Source of the DNA: Bacillus sp. S/N-304-OC-R1
GTDB taxonomy: Bacteria; Bacillota; Bacilli; Bacillales; Cytobacillaceae
Assembly (NCBI RefSeq): GCF_019749375.1
Contig: NZ_JACWFE010000012.1
Location: 1 to 42,047 of the forward strand
Direction: 5' to 3'
Length of the DNA: 42,047 nt
The position numbers and the translations under genes were made by a program. The first letter of the stretch is position 1. Every line of letters begins with the position of its first letter. This document shows positions 9,576 to 20,062 of this stretch, piece after piece. The notes beneath the pieces were generated by a model. The model saw only the letters and a list, made by a program, of their open reading frames with translations. It made no database searches and had not been told where the DNA came from.

Positions 9576-10458
9576 GATTCTCGTCCTCCCTTGTTTGCAA
9601 AATTGGGAAACCTAACTTTTCACGCTCATCATAGAAGGTTTTGGCAATTTTTCTTGCAAGGTTACGGCAGCGCCCAATGTAACCCGTTCTTTCTGTTACC
9701 GAAATGGCCCCTTTAGCATCTAACAGATTAAAGGTATGTGAGCATTTTAATACATAATCATAGGCTGGATGTACAAGCCCAGCTTCCATTTGGCGATGCG
9801 CTTCCTTCTCGTAAATATTAAATAGATTAAATAGCATGTCTACATCTGATGTTTCAAAAGTATATTTAGAATGTTCATATTCAGGCTGTAAGAAAATATC
9901 TCTTACTGTAAATCCATTTGTCCATTCAAGGTCAAAGACATTTTCTTTCTCTTGAATATAAGAGGCTAATCGCTCAATTCCGTATGTGATTTCAACAGAA
10001 ACAGGTTTACACTCTAAACCGCCAACCTGCTGAAAATAAGTAAATTGTGTTATCTCCATTCCGTCTAACCATACTTCCCAGCCTAAGCCTGCACAGCCTA
10101 GTGATGGGTTTTCCCAGTTATCTTCAACAAATCGAATATCATGCTCAAGCGGATTGATACCTAGTGCTTTCAATGAGTCTAAGTACATTTCTTGAATATT
10201 GTCTGGTGATGGCTTCATAATAACCTGAAATTGATGATGTTGATAAAGACGGTTTGGATTTTCTCCATATCTCCCATCAGCAGGACGCCGTGAAGGCTCC
10301 ACATAAGCTACGTTCCATGGCTCTGGACCAATTGCTCGCAGGAATGTATAAGGACTCATTGTTCCTGCACCTTTTTCAACGTCATAAGCCTGCATTAAAA
10401 TACAGCCATAATCAGACCAATGCTTCTGTAAGGTTAAAATCATGTTTTGAATGTTCAT
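9568..10458 (-). CDS. glyQ: Glycyl-tRNA synthetase alpha subunit
   Basis: Catalytic class II synthetase subunit that attaches glycine to tRNA-Gly. It has 296 residues, with [26 protein letters not shown] at the N terminus and the class II motifs in [22 protein letters not shown] and [20 protein letters not shown]. Start ATG 10458 follows GAGGGTG. It is the first gene of the glyQ-glyS operon and lies just after a T-box leader with terminator. Confidence 0.98.
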   Translation of the reverse strand: MNIQNMILTLQKHWSDYGCILMQAYDVEKGAGTMSPYTFLRAIGPEPWNVAYVEPSRRPADGRYGENPNRLYQHHQFQVIMKPSPDNIQEMYLDSLKALGINPLEHDIRFVEDNWENPSLGCAGLGWEVWLDGMEITQFTYFQQVGGLECKPVSVEITYGIERLASYIQEKENVFDLEWTNGFTVRDIFLQPEYEHSKYTFETSDVDMLFNLFNIYEKEAHRQMEAGLVHPAYDYVLKCSHTFNLLDAKGAISVTERTGYIGRCRNLARKIAKTFYDEREKLGFPILQTREDENRD

Positions 10459-10500
10459 TCCGCACCCTCACTTCATATTTTTTTAACAGTTATTAAGAAT

Positions 10501-10721
10501 AAAAAACAAAAAACTCCCGTCTCTATGCATGAAGCATAGGGACGAGAGTTAACCCGCGGTTCCACCCTATTTGCTGCAAGTTAGCGTGCAGCCACTTTAT
10601 TCCGAAGTTGCTCAGAAGCGCCTTCCTTATCCATCAATACCCTAGCTCGCACTATCCTAGGTTCGCTTTTATTGAATAAAATAAGTACTTTTCTTCCTCA
10701 TAACAACTATTAAATTTAATA
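10501..10721 (-). promoter_or_regulatory. Glycine T-box leader (tRNA-Gly-responsive antitermination element) of glyQS
   Basis: The minus strand holds the conserved T-box/antiterminator sequence AGGGTGGAACCGCGGG (10553-10568). Its 5' side is preceded by the distal stem I sequence GCGAACCTAGG...GCGAGCTAGG. It is followed by a strong terminator (10501-10551) with stem ACTCTCGTCCCTATGC/GCATAGAGACGGGAGT and a run of Ts. A GGC triplet at 10622-10620 is a candidate specifier codon for tRNA-Gly(GCC); that assignment is tentative. Uncharged tRNA would pair with the T-box sequence and prevent termination. Antitermination by this class is well established; strand and position fit glyQ exactly. Confidence 0.95.
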
Positions 10722-10727
10722 ATTTGA

Positions 10728-10756
10728 ATCATAAACGAAACAAAATTGAATGTCAA
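10728..10756 (-). promoter_or_regulatory. SigA promoter of glyQS
   Basis: TTGACA and TATGAT are separated by 17 bases on the minus strand, placing the start near 10721, at the 5' end of the T-box leader. Confidence 0.85.
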
Positions 10757-10809
10757 GTAAGAATAGTTTTTAAACCGGACAAATTATTGACGATTATAAT
10801 TATCCTTCA

Positions 10810-11562
10810 TTAGAACATATCTTCAAACTTAGCCATTTGATTTAAAAACTTTTTAGTTTTTAAATTAAGTCCTGAATACTCATCGTAATAGGCTGATATT
10901 ACTTTTTTAAGCTCTGCCTTTGTTTCCGGCTTAACCGATATATTCCCAAGACGAGATAAATCAAAATAATAAAACAGCCTCAATAGTTTTACGGTTCCTG
11001 GAGATATTTTAAAATGATAGGGATCCTTCTCCAAACAACGATGACAAATCAGACCGCCCTCTCTTATCGAAAAGGAAAAATGACCGTCAGTATTGCTGCA
11101 TATTGCGCATTGATTTAATACAGGATAAAGCCCTAATGTATTTAGCATTTTCATTTCAAAAATATTAACGATAATTTCAGGATCATAACCTTCATTTAGT
11201 AAGTTTAATACTTGGTAAACTAATTCAAACAAATAAGGATTGGGCTTTCTATCTTCAGTACCTTTGTCTGTTAAATCAACAATATAGCTAGCGTATGCTG
11301 TCAGGAATATATCTTCGCGGATAGATCGCATGGAAGAAATCATTTCCCCTTGCTGAAGACTTCCCAAACCGCTGCTTCTTTGTACTAAAAAATATCCGTA
11401 TGTAAAAGGTTGGGTGACGGCAGAAAGCCGGCTATTCGGCTTTTTTGCTCCTCGTGCCATCACACCAAGTTTCCCCCATTCACGGGTGTATAAAGTAACA
11501 ATTTTGTTTGTTTCACCATAATTTGTTGTTCTAATAATGATGCCCTCACATTTATCAAGCAT
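10810..11562 (-). CDS. recO: DNA repair protein RecO
   Basis: Recombination mediator that with RecR loads RecA onto SSB-coated single strands and anneals DNA. About 250 residues: N-terminal OB fold (1-80; [23 protein letters not shown]), helical middle, and a Cys4 zinc site (CAICSN ... LICHRC) near 143-172. B. subtilis RecO begins at the equivalent of MLDKCEG, so ATG 11562 is chosen; the adjacent ATG 11565 is equally possible. The upstream ATG at 11574 lies directly on the AGGG and is unlikely. It ends 54 bases before the glyQS promoter. Confidence 0.95.
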   Translation of the reverse strand: MLDKCEGIIIRTTNYGETNKIVTLYTREWGKLGVMARGAKKPNSRLSAVTQPFTYGYFLVQRSSGLGSLQQGEMISSMRSIREDIFLTAYASYIVDLTDKGTEDRKPNPYLFELVYQVLNLLNEGYDPEIIVNIFEMKMLNTLGLYPVLNQCAICSNTDGHFSFSIREGGLICHRCLEKDPYHFKISPGTVKLLRLFYYFDLSRLGNISVKPETKAELKKVISAYYDEYSGLNLKTKKFLNQMAKFEDMF

Positions 11563-11592
11563 CATAGCCACCATCCCTATATGGTAGACAAT

Positions 11593-11736
11593 CTATGAGA
11601 TGGGAAAGTCTGCTTCTGTAAACTGTGCGTCCTGATTTCCGGGTATTTCTTGAGTTTCCTGTTCTAGCTCTTTTAAGAGAAGATATGTGTCAATATTACC
11701 TGTCTGTGAAAAGACCTTCCAGGTAAAATCAATCAT
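11593..11736 (-). CDS. yqzL: YqzL family small protein
   Basis: A 47-residue protein beginning MIDFTWKVFSQTGNIDTYLL and ending ADFPIS. This matches the conserved small protein YqzL found between era and recO in Bacillus; its function is unknown. ATG 11736 is preceded by AAAGGTGGGG at good spacing. It is too hydrophilic for a membrane protein and has no signal peptide. It sits 30 bases before recO, probably co-transcribed with it. Confidence 0.92.
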   Translation of the reverse strand: MIDFTWKVFSQTGNIDTYLLLKELEQETQEIPGNQDAQFTEADFPIS

Positions 11737-11907
11737 CGAAAACCCCACCTTTCCGTTTTTAACGCATATTCTTTATCCCAAATCCTTACCATTTATCATA
11801 GCCTGTCTTTCAAATTTCATAAGAGAAAAAAATTGTAAATTAAAATCATACATAATTACTGTTTGACAGTAATACTTTAGTTAAGGCTGGACAATTTGGA
11901 ACACATT
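11737..11907. other. Spacer between era and yqzL
   Basis: No gene. It contains a 7-base-pair hairpin ATTACTG/CAGTAAT at 11855-11873, without a following T tract on either strand, so it is not a convincing terminator. Confidence 0.4.
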
Positions 11908-13496
<1,589 letters not shown>

Positions 13497-13528
13497 AAAT
13501 AAAAACTGCCCGGAAAAATGGGCAGTTT
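13497..13528 (-). terminator. Rho-independent terminator of dgkA
   Basis: On the minus strand AAACTGCCC pairs perfectly with GGGCAGTTT across an 8-base loop and is followed by TTTATTT. The hairpin begins at the dgkA stop codon. Confidence 0.8.
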
Positions 13529-13911
13529 CAAAAAAACAATAATATTATTTTCGGGAGAAATACAATCAATCCAATGATAACGGACATAATCGCATAGAGA
13601 AAGACTGCGCCTGCTGCCATATCCTTTGCTGCTTTTGCAAGCGGATGATAATCCTCTGTTACAAGATCGACTATTCTTTCAACCGAGGAATTTATTAGTT
13701 CCAGTGAAAGCATTCCCCCAATAGCCAAAACAATAAACAGCCACTCTAAGTAGGAAATCGAGAATAAAAATCCCATAATGATGACGATAAAAGACGCTGC
13801 AAAATGAATTTTTAAATTTCTTTCCTGGATAAAAGCCTGTTTAAAGCCTGACAAAGCATAACCAAATGAATGAACTAATGAGTTCTTTTTATCTTTGGAG
13901 ACCGAATTCAT
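13528..13911 (-). CDS. dgkA: Undecaprenol kinase / diacylglycerol kinase family DgkA
   Basis: Small membrane kinase; in Gram-positives the family phosphorylates undecaprenol to refill the lipid carrier for wall synthesis. It has 127 residues with a cytosolic N-terminal amphipathic region ([21 protein letters not shown]) and three membrane helices. The family signature [20 protein letters not shown] is present, with catalytic glutamate and asparagine, followed by [12 protein letters not shown]. It overlaps ybeY by 23 bases in another frame, which implies translational coupling. Confidence 0.94.
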   Translation of the reverse strand: MNSVSKDKKNSLVHSFGYALSGFKQAFIQERNLKIHFAASFIVIIMGFLFSISYLEWLFIVLAIGGMLSLELINSSVERIVDLVTEDYHPLAKAAKDMAAGAVFLYAIMSVIIGLIVFLPKIILLFF

Positions 13912-14359
13912 TTAATATATCCTTTTGACGAGAGAACATTTCTTTTTCGTCCTCTTCTGTTTCGTGGTCATAACCTAACAAATGAAGGAAACCATGAACA
14001 GCCAAAAAGCCGATTTCTCGCATAAAAGAGTGCCCATATTCCTCTGCCTGTTCACGAGCTCTTGATACTGAAATTATGATATCCCCAAGCACTCTAGGCA
14101 TCTCAATTCCAATAAGCTCTATTTCTCCCTCACCCATCTCTTCCATTGCAAATGAAATAACATCGGTAACGCTGTCTTTATTTCGGTACTCTTTATTAAT
14201 TTCTTTGATCTTTTCATTGCTTACAAAAGTGAGAGATACCTCACATTCTTCTACAATATTTTCATATTTAGCTGCGAAATTAAGAAGATCGCCAATATAA
14301 GCAGTTTGTTCTTCTGTAATTTCATTTGTCTCATCTAAAAAGTCTATATTTAAACTCAT
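13889..14359 (-). CDS. ybeY: Endoribonuclease YbeY (rRNA maturation)
   Basis: Zinc endoribonuclease involved in 16S rRNA 3'-end maturation and ribosome quality control. It has 156 residues. The family signature [11 protein letters not shown] supplies zinc ligands H122, H126 and H132. The start overlaps the pgpH stop as ATGA, and AAGGTG inside pgpH gives the ribosome binding site. Its position next to era fits a shared role in small-subunit maturation. Confidence 0.97.
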   Translation of the reverse strand: MSLNIDFLDETNEITEEQTAYIGDLLNFAAKYENIVEECEVSLTFVSNEKIKEINKEYRNKDSVTDVISFAMEEMGEGEIELIGIEMPRVLGDIIISVSRAREQAEEYGHSFMREIGFLAVHGFLHLLGYDHETEEDEKEMFSRQKDILNEFGLQR

Positions 14360-16554
14360 GCTTGTTTCACCTTCTGTTTTGTCATTTCTGGATACTCAAT
14401 TCTGGAGTGGAAAATCCCGTTTAATGTCTCGCAAAAAGAGTTAGCGACTATTTCTAATTCCTTCAAAGTTAAATCACATTCATTAAGCTGTCCGTCCTGA
14501 AGACGGTCGGCAATTATATTTCTAACGAGTCCTTCTATTTGTTCAGAAGTGGGGTGGGACATAGAACGAACTGCTGCTTCAACACTGTCCGCAATCCCAA
14601 TAATAGCAGCCTCTTTCGTTTGTGCCTTCGGACCAGGATAACGATAATCCTCTTCCCGTACTTCTAGCCCATTTTGACTTGCCTTATGATAAAAAAATTT
14701 TAATAGCGTTGTCCCATGATGCTGTTCGGCAATGTCTACGATTTCCTTTGGCATTTTATGCTTTCTAAGCATTTCGGCTCCATCCGTAGCATGCGCAATA
14801 ATGATATTTTTACTTGTTTGCGGTGGCAGACGGTCATGCGGGTTTTCTATATTCATCTGATTTTCAATAAAGAACTGAGGCCGCTTCGTCTTACCGATAT
14901 CATGATAATAGCAGCCAACCCTTGCCAGCAATCCATTAGCTCCAATTGCTTCACAGGCAGATTCAGATAGATTAGCAACCATGACACTATGGTGGTAGGT
15001 TCCAGGTGCTTCCGTCAAGATTTTTCTTAATAACGGGTGATTTGGACTTGTTAATTCAATTAATCTAATCGTCGATAGGATACCAAATCCTGCTTCGAAG
15101 AAAGGGAGCAATCCTAACGCTAGAACTGCTGACAAAAACCCTGACAGTGCCCCAATAATTAAGTAAAAACCATATTCGAGCCCGTCATATTGCCCATTTC
15201 TTAGGAATATTAGAGAAAAAATGACGATTACATTTACAATAGCTACAAATAGCCCCGCCTGTAAAATTCTTGACCTGTTTTTTTGCTTTGTCAAAAAGAT
15301 GATTCCAGCCATTCCGCTGCAAATGATATAAATTCCGGAAGAAACATGAAAAGCACCAGTAACTCCTTCATTAAAAATGATACTTCCGCAAATTGCCATA
15401 ATAATCGTAAATAAAACAGCCATTTTTTCGTCGATTAAATTTCGGATCAATATAGGACCCATTGCAGCCGGGAATATATAACTTACCTCAGAATACTTAA
15501 AGTCTGGGAAAAAGCTTATCCCTTTCATAATTAAAATCGAGAGAGTAAAAATCAAACTAAATAGCAGCAGATAGCTTTGTTTCAAGTCGGATTGCAGCTT
15601 TAACTCATGAAAATAATAATATAGTGCTGCCAGGATAATAAACGTGATTAATCCCAGACCTACAAAAGGCTGGACTGAATTATTGCTGTCAAGCATTCCA
15701 ATAAGCTCCAGCTGTCTGTATATATCTCTAGTTATAAGCTGCTGCTCCTCAACAATAATCTGCCCTTGAAGAATTTTTACCGGTTCAACACTTTCAACGG
15801 CTTGCTGACGCAGCTCTTCAGTTGCATTAGGATCGTAAAATTCATTTTGATATACAGCATATCTTCCCAATTCAACGGCCGCTGACTTTAGAGAAGAATT
15901 TAGACTCGTGAACCTTAGCTCTTCCTCTAACCGCTTTTTAGCATTTTCGACCTCGTCTGCAGGAATTCTCCGGCTCATTACATTATTTATTGCAGTGACT
16001 GTTACATCTTTCGCAATAGTAAGCTCGCTTCTAGACGCCTGTAATAAAGCTAGTAATGATCCATCGGAAATTTCCTTTGTTACATCCTCAGTTAGCTTCT
16101 CCTTCATCTTGGCAAGCTTTTCAGCTGGTGTCGGTTCAGAAAGACTAATTGGCTCATTTTCAGAACTATCGATTTTTTCAGCTGCCTTTTGCTTTTCTTC
16201 CAAGTCATCTTTAATCTCATCATTGACTTCGGTTGCCGAATCAAAAATAGATGTTATTAGATCTACACGATTTTGAGCAATTTCTTTTTTAACTACGTAT
16301 ACATCCTGCACCTGATCTGCTGCTTCTTTTTTCTTTCTCTCTGTAAAAACTTTATCTTCAATTGTAATTGGCGATCTTATCGTCTGTTCAGCAACTGAAA
16401 ACAATCTTAAGTCCATTTTTTCTGGTTTTACATTACTGAACATTGCTATAAACATAACAATTCCAAGGAAAACAAATAGTAAAACTCTAAAAAAAGTTAA
16501 TTCTAATAAATTTTTTATTTTTGTCAAGTATTGCTGCAGCCTTTCCAAGTTCAA
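14356..16554 (-). CDS. pgpH: c-di-AMP phosphodiesterase PgpH (7TM-HD protein)
   Basis: Membrane phosphodiesterase that hydrolyses c-di-AMP through an HD domain. It has 732 residues: an N-terminal membrane helix (about 20-42), a large extracytoplasmic 7TMR-HDED domain (about 43-290), seven membrane helices (about 295-480), and a cytosolic HD domain with [11 protein letters not shown] and the metal-binding HDIGK pair, ending near 700. B. subtilis YqfF has the same architecture. It is coupled to ybeY by a 4-base overlap. A 339-base gap separates it from phoH. Confidence 0.96.
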   Translation of the reverse strand: MNLERLQQYLTKIKNLLELTFFRVLLFVFLGIVMFIAMFSNVKPEKMDLRLFSVAEQTIRSPITIEDKVFTERKKKEAADQVQDVYVVKKEIAQNRVDLITSIFDSATEVNDEIKDDLEEKQKAAEKIDSSENEPISLSEPTPAEKLAKMKEKLTEDVTKEISDGSLLALLQASRSELTIAKDVTVTAINNVMSRRIPADEVENAKKRLEEELRFTSLNSSLKSAAVELGRYAVYQNEFYDPNATEELRQQAVESVEPVKILQGQIIVEEQQLITRDIYRQLELIGMLDSNNSVQPFVGLGLITFIILAALYYYFHELKLQSDLKQSYLLLFSLIFTLSILIMKGISFFPDFKYSEVSYIFPAAMGPILIRNLIDEKMAVLFTIIMAICGSIIFNEGVTGAFHVSSGIYIICSGMAGIIFLTKQKNRSRILQAGLFVAIVNVIVIFSLIFLRNGQYDGLEYGFYLIIGALSGFLSAVLALGLLPFFEAGFGILSTIRLIELTSPNHPLLRKILTEAPGTYHHSVMVANLSESACEAIGANGLLARVGCYYHDIGKTKRPQFFIENQMNIENPHDRLPPQTSKNIIIAHATDGAEMLRKHKMPKEIVDIAEQHHGTTLLKFFYHKASQNGLEVREEDYRYPGPKAQTKEAAIIGIADSVEAAVRSMSHPTSEQIEGLVRNIIADRLQDGQLNECDLTLKELEIVANSFCETLNGIFHSRIEYPEMTKQKVKQA

Positions 16555-16855
16555 TCCCTCCTATCTTGGCTATTGATCTAAGACCAGATAAGTGATTTTC
16601 TTATTATCCGCCCGGCAATAAACTTCGTATATCCTCATATTTATTCATTTTACATAGAATTTAATTTTTGAAATATGTACCATTATTATATATTTTTCCT
16701 TGATTAAGTAATACAGCTTAATATCTTTCCCAAATAATCCCCCCATTATATCCTTTAATTATGTAAAATGATAACAGTTTTTCTCTCAAGTTGCACCTGT
16801 CTCTTCATACTTGTTGTTAAAAATTAGGGGAAATGCAATTATTTTTACAAAAAAC
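16555..16855. other. Gap between phoH and pgpH
   Basis: About 300 AT-rich bases without a supported gene. Because phoH ends in a strong terminator, a pgpH promoter should lie here. The best minus-strand candidate is TTGAGA, 17 bases, TTACAT (about 16760-16790), which is weak. Confidence 0.4.
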
Positions 16856-16883
16856 ATAAAAAACCGTCGAGCTCATCGACGGT
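16856..16883 (-). terminator. Rho-independent terminator of phoH
   Basis: On the minus strand ACCGTCGA pairs perfectly with TCGACGGT across a 5-base loop, followed by TTTTTTATG. It lies 11 bases past the phoH stop. Confidence 0.85.
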
Positions 16884-16893
16884 AAATGAATCA

Positions 16894-17853
16894 TTATTCA
16901 TGCTGTCCGTATGCTTGAATAATTTTTGCTACAAGCGGATGACGGACTACATCACTTTCTTCGAGATGGACGAATGAAATTCCTTTTACTCCTTTTAAGA
17001 TTTCTTCGCCCAAAATTAATCCTGATTTTGCACCTTTTGGAAGATCCACCTGAGTTTTATCACCGGTAATGACCATTTTTGATCCAAAGCCAAGACGAGT
17101 TAAAAACATTTTCATTTGCGCATGTGTCGTATTCTGGGCTTCATCCAGAATAACGAACGCATCATCCAATGTCCGGCCCCTCATATACGCTAAAGGTGCA
17201 ATTTCAATTGTGCCTCTTTCAATTAGTCTTAGGGTATGTTCAGCACCTAATATGTCATGCAGTGCATCATAAAGAGGACGCAAATATGGATCGACCTTTT
17301 CTTTTAAATCACCTGGAAGGAATCCGAGACTTTCTCCTGCTTCAACAGCAGGACGGGTTAGAATAATTTTCTTAACATGTCCATTTTTCAAGGCGTTCAC
17401 TGCCATTACAACAGCTAAATAGGTTTTTCCTGTTCCCGCCGGGCCAATTCCAAACACAAGATCATTCTTGCGGATAGCCCGAATATATTGGCTTTGGCCA
17501 ATCGTCTTTACTCGAATGGATTTTCCCTTAGCATTACGGATTATCTCCTCATCGTATATATCGCTAAAATAGTCGAGTGTTCCTTTTTTTGCCATTTGGA
17601 TTCCATACATGACATCTCTTTGGTTAATATTAATTCCTTTCCTAATCACTTGCAGCAATTCAGAAAGCAATTTCCCAACCATTTTCACCTGATCCATATC
17701 ACCGGAAACAAATACATTTTCTCCCCGTGTAACGATAGAAACATTCAGTTCTTGTTCAATCATTTTTATGTTTGCATCCGAATTTCCTAACAAAACAATG
17801 GCTTCATTCGGATTTTCGAGTTGTACATTCATTGTCTTCAAGTCTTCTGTCAT
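16894..17853 (-). CDS. phoH: PhoH family ATPase
   Basis: P-loop ATPase of the PhoH family, thought to act in RNA metabolism with YbeY and Era. It has 319 residues: an N-terminal KH-like domain (about 15-80), then the ATPase with Walker A GPAGTGKT at 137-144 and Walker B FVILDEAQN near 235. GDKTQVDLP follows near 263. The start overlaps the yqfD stop by 4 bases (ATGA) and has GGAG upstream. The precise substrate is not established for the family. Confidence 0.96.
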   Translation of the reverse strand: MTEDLKTMNVQLENPNEAIVLLGNSDANIKMIEQELNVSIVTRGENVFVSGDMDQVKMVGKLLSELLQVIRKGININQRDVMYGIQMAKKGTLDYFSDIYDEEIIRNAKGKSIRVKTIGQSQYIRAIRKNDLVFGIGPAGTGKTYLAVVMAVNALKNGHVKKIILTRPAVEAGESLGFLPGDLKEKVDPYLRPLYDALHDILGAEHTLRLIERGTIEIAPLAYMRGRTLDDAFVILDEAQNTTHAQMKMFLTRLGFGSKMVITGDKTQVDLPKGAKSGLILGEEILKGVKGISFVHLEESDVVRHPLVAKIIQAYGQHE

Positions 17854-19046
17854 TCCGTATCTCCTTGAATAATTGGTTGTGCTTCAGCAATATTCTCAAT
17901 AATTTGGAAATGTATTGATATAGTTACTTTACCATTCTCTACTGACTTGTGTAAAACTTTTTCCCCTTTTATTTTAGCATTTTCAGATAGCCTATTTTTT
18001 ATATCATTTCTTGCCATAATTTTTGCCGCTTCAAATGCTTCTTCATTTGAATAAATTCTAGTTACCTGTTCTCTTTCCCTAGTTGTCTGATGAATATACG
18101 AAATCGGAAGCTCCCATTTTAAAAAACGGATCTTCTTTTCATATATTTCAGTTTCAGATTCCTTAAATTCTACCTTGCCAAATCCCCAGATCGGTAAACT
18201 TAAACTCCCTATCCTAAGAAAATGCTTTTGCTTTTCATTCCCGTTGAATACTTGAAAAGTACTTTTTAATGAAACCGTGGCATCCGTTTTATACCATGTT
18301 TCGCCGAAAATTTCACCCTTAGCTGGAACGGTTTTCGTTTTTTGTCCATCCTCGCCAATTATGCCGGAAACGAGAAGCTGACCTGGCTTTACATGATCAT
18401 TAACACTGACCTTTGGCTGACCTTCCTCAACAAACATATCTACTATAACTGCCTTCTTTTTTGCAACAAGATTTCTTGGCGTTAAATATTCCGGCTTCTC
18501 CGGCTCTGTTTTTTCCACAACTTGAAAATGGTAGGTTGTCCCTTTTAATTCCACACCAACCCATGTTATCTCTTTTACATTGTCTGTAAGCTTTCGCTGA
18601 ATGGCTTCAACATTATCTAGGAAAAACTGCAGTTTGCCTCGTTTTACACCTATTTCATCTAATTCCTTTCGAATTTTGTACTCAGTAGCTGGGTCGGCTC
18701 CCTTAATTTCAATTCCCCACACCATATTTGATAAAATAAGAATAACGATTAAAAATAATGGTGCCCCAATAACAAATCCGATATTTTTTAGCATTCGCTT
18801 ATATACAAATGGCAAGCCCGTCCGCTGTAGAAACTCAATTCTGCAATCACTGTTTCTCACAAGAGTTCTTAATTGCTTAACATCCTTTAATTTCATTTTA
18901 AAAGTAACTGCTTCTATGCCGTGTCTTTTCACTTGCCAGACGTGAATCCCGCTTCTTGTCAAAGTGTTAATAAATCGTTCGATACCCTTTCCCTTCGTTT
19001 TTACAGTAACAATACCTCCAAAGAATTCGACCCACAGATTTTTCAT
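17850..19046 (-). CDS. yqfD: Sporulation protein YqfD
   Basis: Conserved endospore-former membrane protein, SigE-controlled in B. subtilis, with an undefined role in sporulation. It has 398 residues: a cytosolic N-terminal part (ERFINTLTRSGIHVWQVKRHGIEAVTF), one membrane segment near 92-112 (IGFVIGAPLFLIVILILSNM), and a long extracytoplasmic domain. AGGGGGAAGG lies at ideal distance from ATG 19046. It is followed by phoH with overlap. A terminator-like hairpin separates it from yqfC, so it may have its own promoter. Confidence 0.94.
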   Translation of the reverse strand: MKNLWVEFFGGIVTVKTKGKGIERFINTLTRSGIHVWQVKRHGIEAVTFKMKLKDVKQLRTLVRNSDCRIEFLQRTGLPFVYKRMLKNIGFVIGAPLFLIVILILSNMVWGIEIKGADPATEYKIRKELDEIGVKRGKLQFFLDNVEAIQRKLTDNVKEITWVGVELKGTTYHFQVVEKTEPEKPEYLTPRNLVAKKKAVIVDMFVEEGQPKVSVNDHVKPGQLLVSGIIGEDGQKTKTVPAKGEIFGETWYKTDATVSLKSTFQVFNGNEKQKHFLRIGSLSLPIWGFGKVEFKESETEIYEKKIRFLKWELPISYIHQTTREREQVTRIYSNEEAFEAAKIMARNDIKNRLSENAKIKGEKVLHKSVENGKVTISIHFQIIENIAEAQPIIQGDTE

Positions 19047-19100
19047 TTCCTTCCCCCTGATTTCTCTTTATCACTTTATTAAGTGAATCTTGTCCCTATG

Positions 19101-19139
19101 AAAAAAGTTCTTACAGAAGGCTTTTGCTCCTTCTGTAAG
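19101..19139 (-). terminator. Terminator-like hairpin between yqfC and yqfD
   Basis: On the minus strand CTTACAGAAGG pairs perfectly with CCTTCTGTAAG across an 8-base loop, followed by AACTTTTTT. It lies 8 bases past the yqfC stop and 54 bases before the yqfD start, so it should separate the two genes at least partly. Confidence 0.75.
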
Positions 19140-19147
19140 CATTTAGT

Positions 19148-19432
19148 TTAATCACTGATATATGTGACCTGATCAATTTTTCCTTCCAATAGGATCTCCT
19201 CTGGCAATATCGTCTTTATAACAAAAGCCTTCCCTCTTATTAACAGCTGGCCTTGCTTTAGGAGAAGCCTTAATTCTTTATCTGAAAAAGCAAGCAGTCC
19301 ACGGTGGTTCTCGATATATATATGGATTTGTCCGATCATTGTTATGCGGGGTAAATCCATCATGACATCTTGAGGAAGCTCCATATTTTTTGTCATCCAT
19401 TTTCGGACGAATTGTCCCCACTTTCTTGCCAT
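19148..19432 (-). CDS. yqfC: Sporulation protein YqfC
   Basis: Small conserved sporulation protein of unknown function, SigE-dependent in B. subtilis; related to the YabP/YqfC family. From ATG 19432 it has 94 residues: basic N terminus MARKWGQFVRKWMTKNMELP, then a beta-rich domain with RITMIGQIHIYIENHRGLLAFSDKELRL. An in-frame upstream start at 19453 would read through the hairpin arm and is unlikely. Its ribosome binding site AAGGGGGG and a T-run precede the ATG and belong to the 3' arm and tail of a terminator-like hairpin (19433-19481). Confidence 0.93.
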   Translation of the reverse strand: MARKWGQFVRKWMTKNMELPQDVMMDLPRITMIGQIHIYIENHRGLLAFSDKELRLLLKQGQLLIRGKAFVIKTILPEEILLEGKIDQVTYISD

Positions 19433-19481
19433 AAAAAAAGAACCCCCCTTCATCTCATATGTATGAGATGGTGGAGGGTTC
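19433..19481 (-). terminator. Terminator hairpin of the floA-yqfB operon overlapping the yqfC ribosome binding site and a SigE-like -10
   Basis: On the minus strand GAACCC at the 5' foot pairs with GGGTTC at the 3' foot. The upper stem ATCTCAT/ATGAGAT has a 4-base loop, and about 17 pairs form in total. TTTTTTT follows immediately, then the yqfC ATG. The 3' arm contains AAGGGGGG, the only plausible yqfC ribosome binding site. Across the apex the sequence CATACATA (19465-19458) resembles the SigE -10 consensus CATACANT. The terminator is clear; the embedded promoter is an inference, and its -35 (GTGCTAGA region) is weak. Confidence 0.75.
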
Positions 19482-19512
19482 TAGCACAAAATTTTTCTTT
19501 ACTGAGCTAAAA

Positions 19513-20013
19513 TTATTTATTGTTTTTGACTGATTTATGGGGGTTTTGAGCCCTTGGGGGCCCTATTATTTCCGACCAAATAATTCCGTCAATTAGCTGT
19601 TTTTTACTAGGTGACATCGGTTTGCTGATGATCTTTGAATCTGGTGATGCCATTTGGCTATATAACACGGGACGAGCAGCTGCCTGAATTAGCTCTGCTT
19701 GTTTCTCTCCTAATTGCTGCTGTTCCTTCAAGGCATCCATCCTTGCTTCAGCTTCCCTTTGCCTTTCCATAGATTCCATTTCCAGCTTTCGGGCTTGCTC
19801 AGCCTGCTGCTGTTCTTTAAACATTCTCGTATCTAATTGCGGAATACGTTCCTGAAATTGCTTAAAAATCTCAGCAGGAGATGGATTTGGGTTTGATCGA
19901 GTCTTTTTTTGCTGTTGAGATTGAGATTGATTCCTTTTATTTTTCATAATAAAGGAGACGATATAACCAATTATTACTATGATAAAAATTGGATTTTGAA
20001 AAATAAATTCCAA
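19513..20013 (-). CDS. yqfB: YqfB-like single-pass membrane protein downstream of floA
   Basis: It has 166 residues from a TTG at 20013: an N-terminal membrane helix (PIFIIVIIGYIVSFIM), then a basic glutamine-rich linker, a charged coiled-coil-like stretch (about 68-108, many E/Q/R/K) and a C-terminal tail with KQLIDGIIWSEIIGPPRA. Position after yqeZ and floA matches B. subtilis yqfB. The TTG directly abuts a 14-base palindrome, and the ribosome binding site GGGAGGGAG lies partly inside it. A scaffold associated with FloA microdomains is a guess from context. Confidence 0.8.
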   Translation of the reverse strand: MEFIFQNPIFIIVIIGYIVSFIMKNKRNQSQSQQQKKTRSNPNPSPAEIFKQFQERIPQLDTRMFKEQQQAEQARKLEMESMERQREAEARMDALKEQQQLGEKQAELIQAAARPVLYSQMASPDSKIISKPMSPSKKQLIDGIIWSEIIGPPRAQNPHKSVKNNK

Positions 20014-20027
20014 GAGGGAGCTCCCTC
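20014..20027 (-). promoter_or_regulatory. Palindrome covering the yqfB ribosome binding site
   Basis: GAGGGAGCTCCCTC is a perfect palindrome ending at the base before the TTG start. Its left half is part of the ribosome binding site, so folding of GAGGG with CCCTC would occlude translation initiation. This might lower YqfB relative to FloA. Confidence 0.4.
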
Positions 20028-20062
20028 CCTTCTATTTATTAAAACAAATTAAAAACCTAAGA

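Noticed and set aside
10501..10721. glyQS leader as a glycine (gcvT-type) riboswitch
   Set aside because: It has the T-box core AGGGTGGAACCGCG and a downstream terminator, which defines a tRNA-sensing T-box instead.
15908..16276. 122-residue serine-rich plus-strand open frame
   Set aside because: Antisense to the charged extracytoplasmic domain of pgpH; typical reverse-frame artefact.
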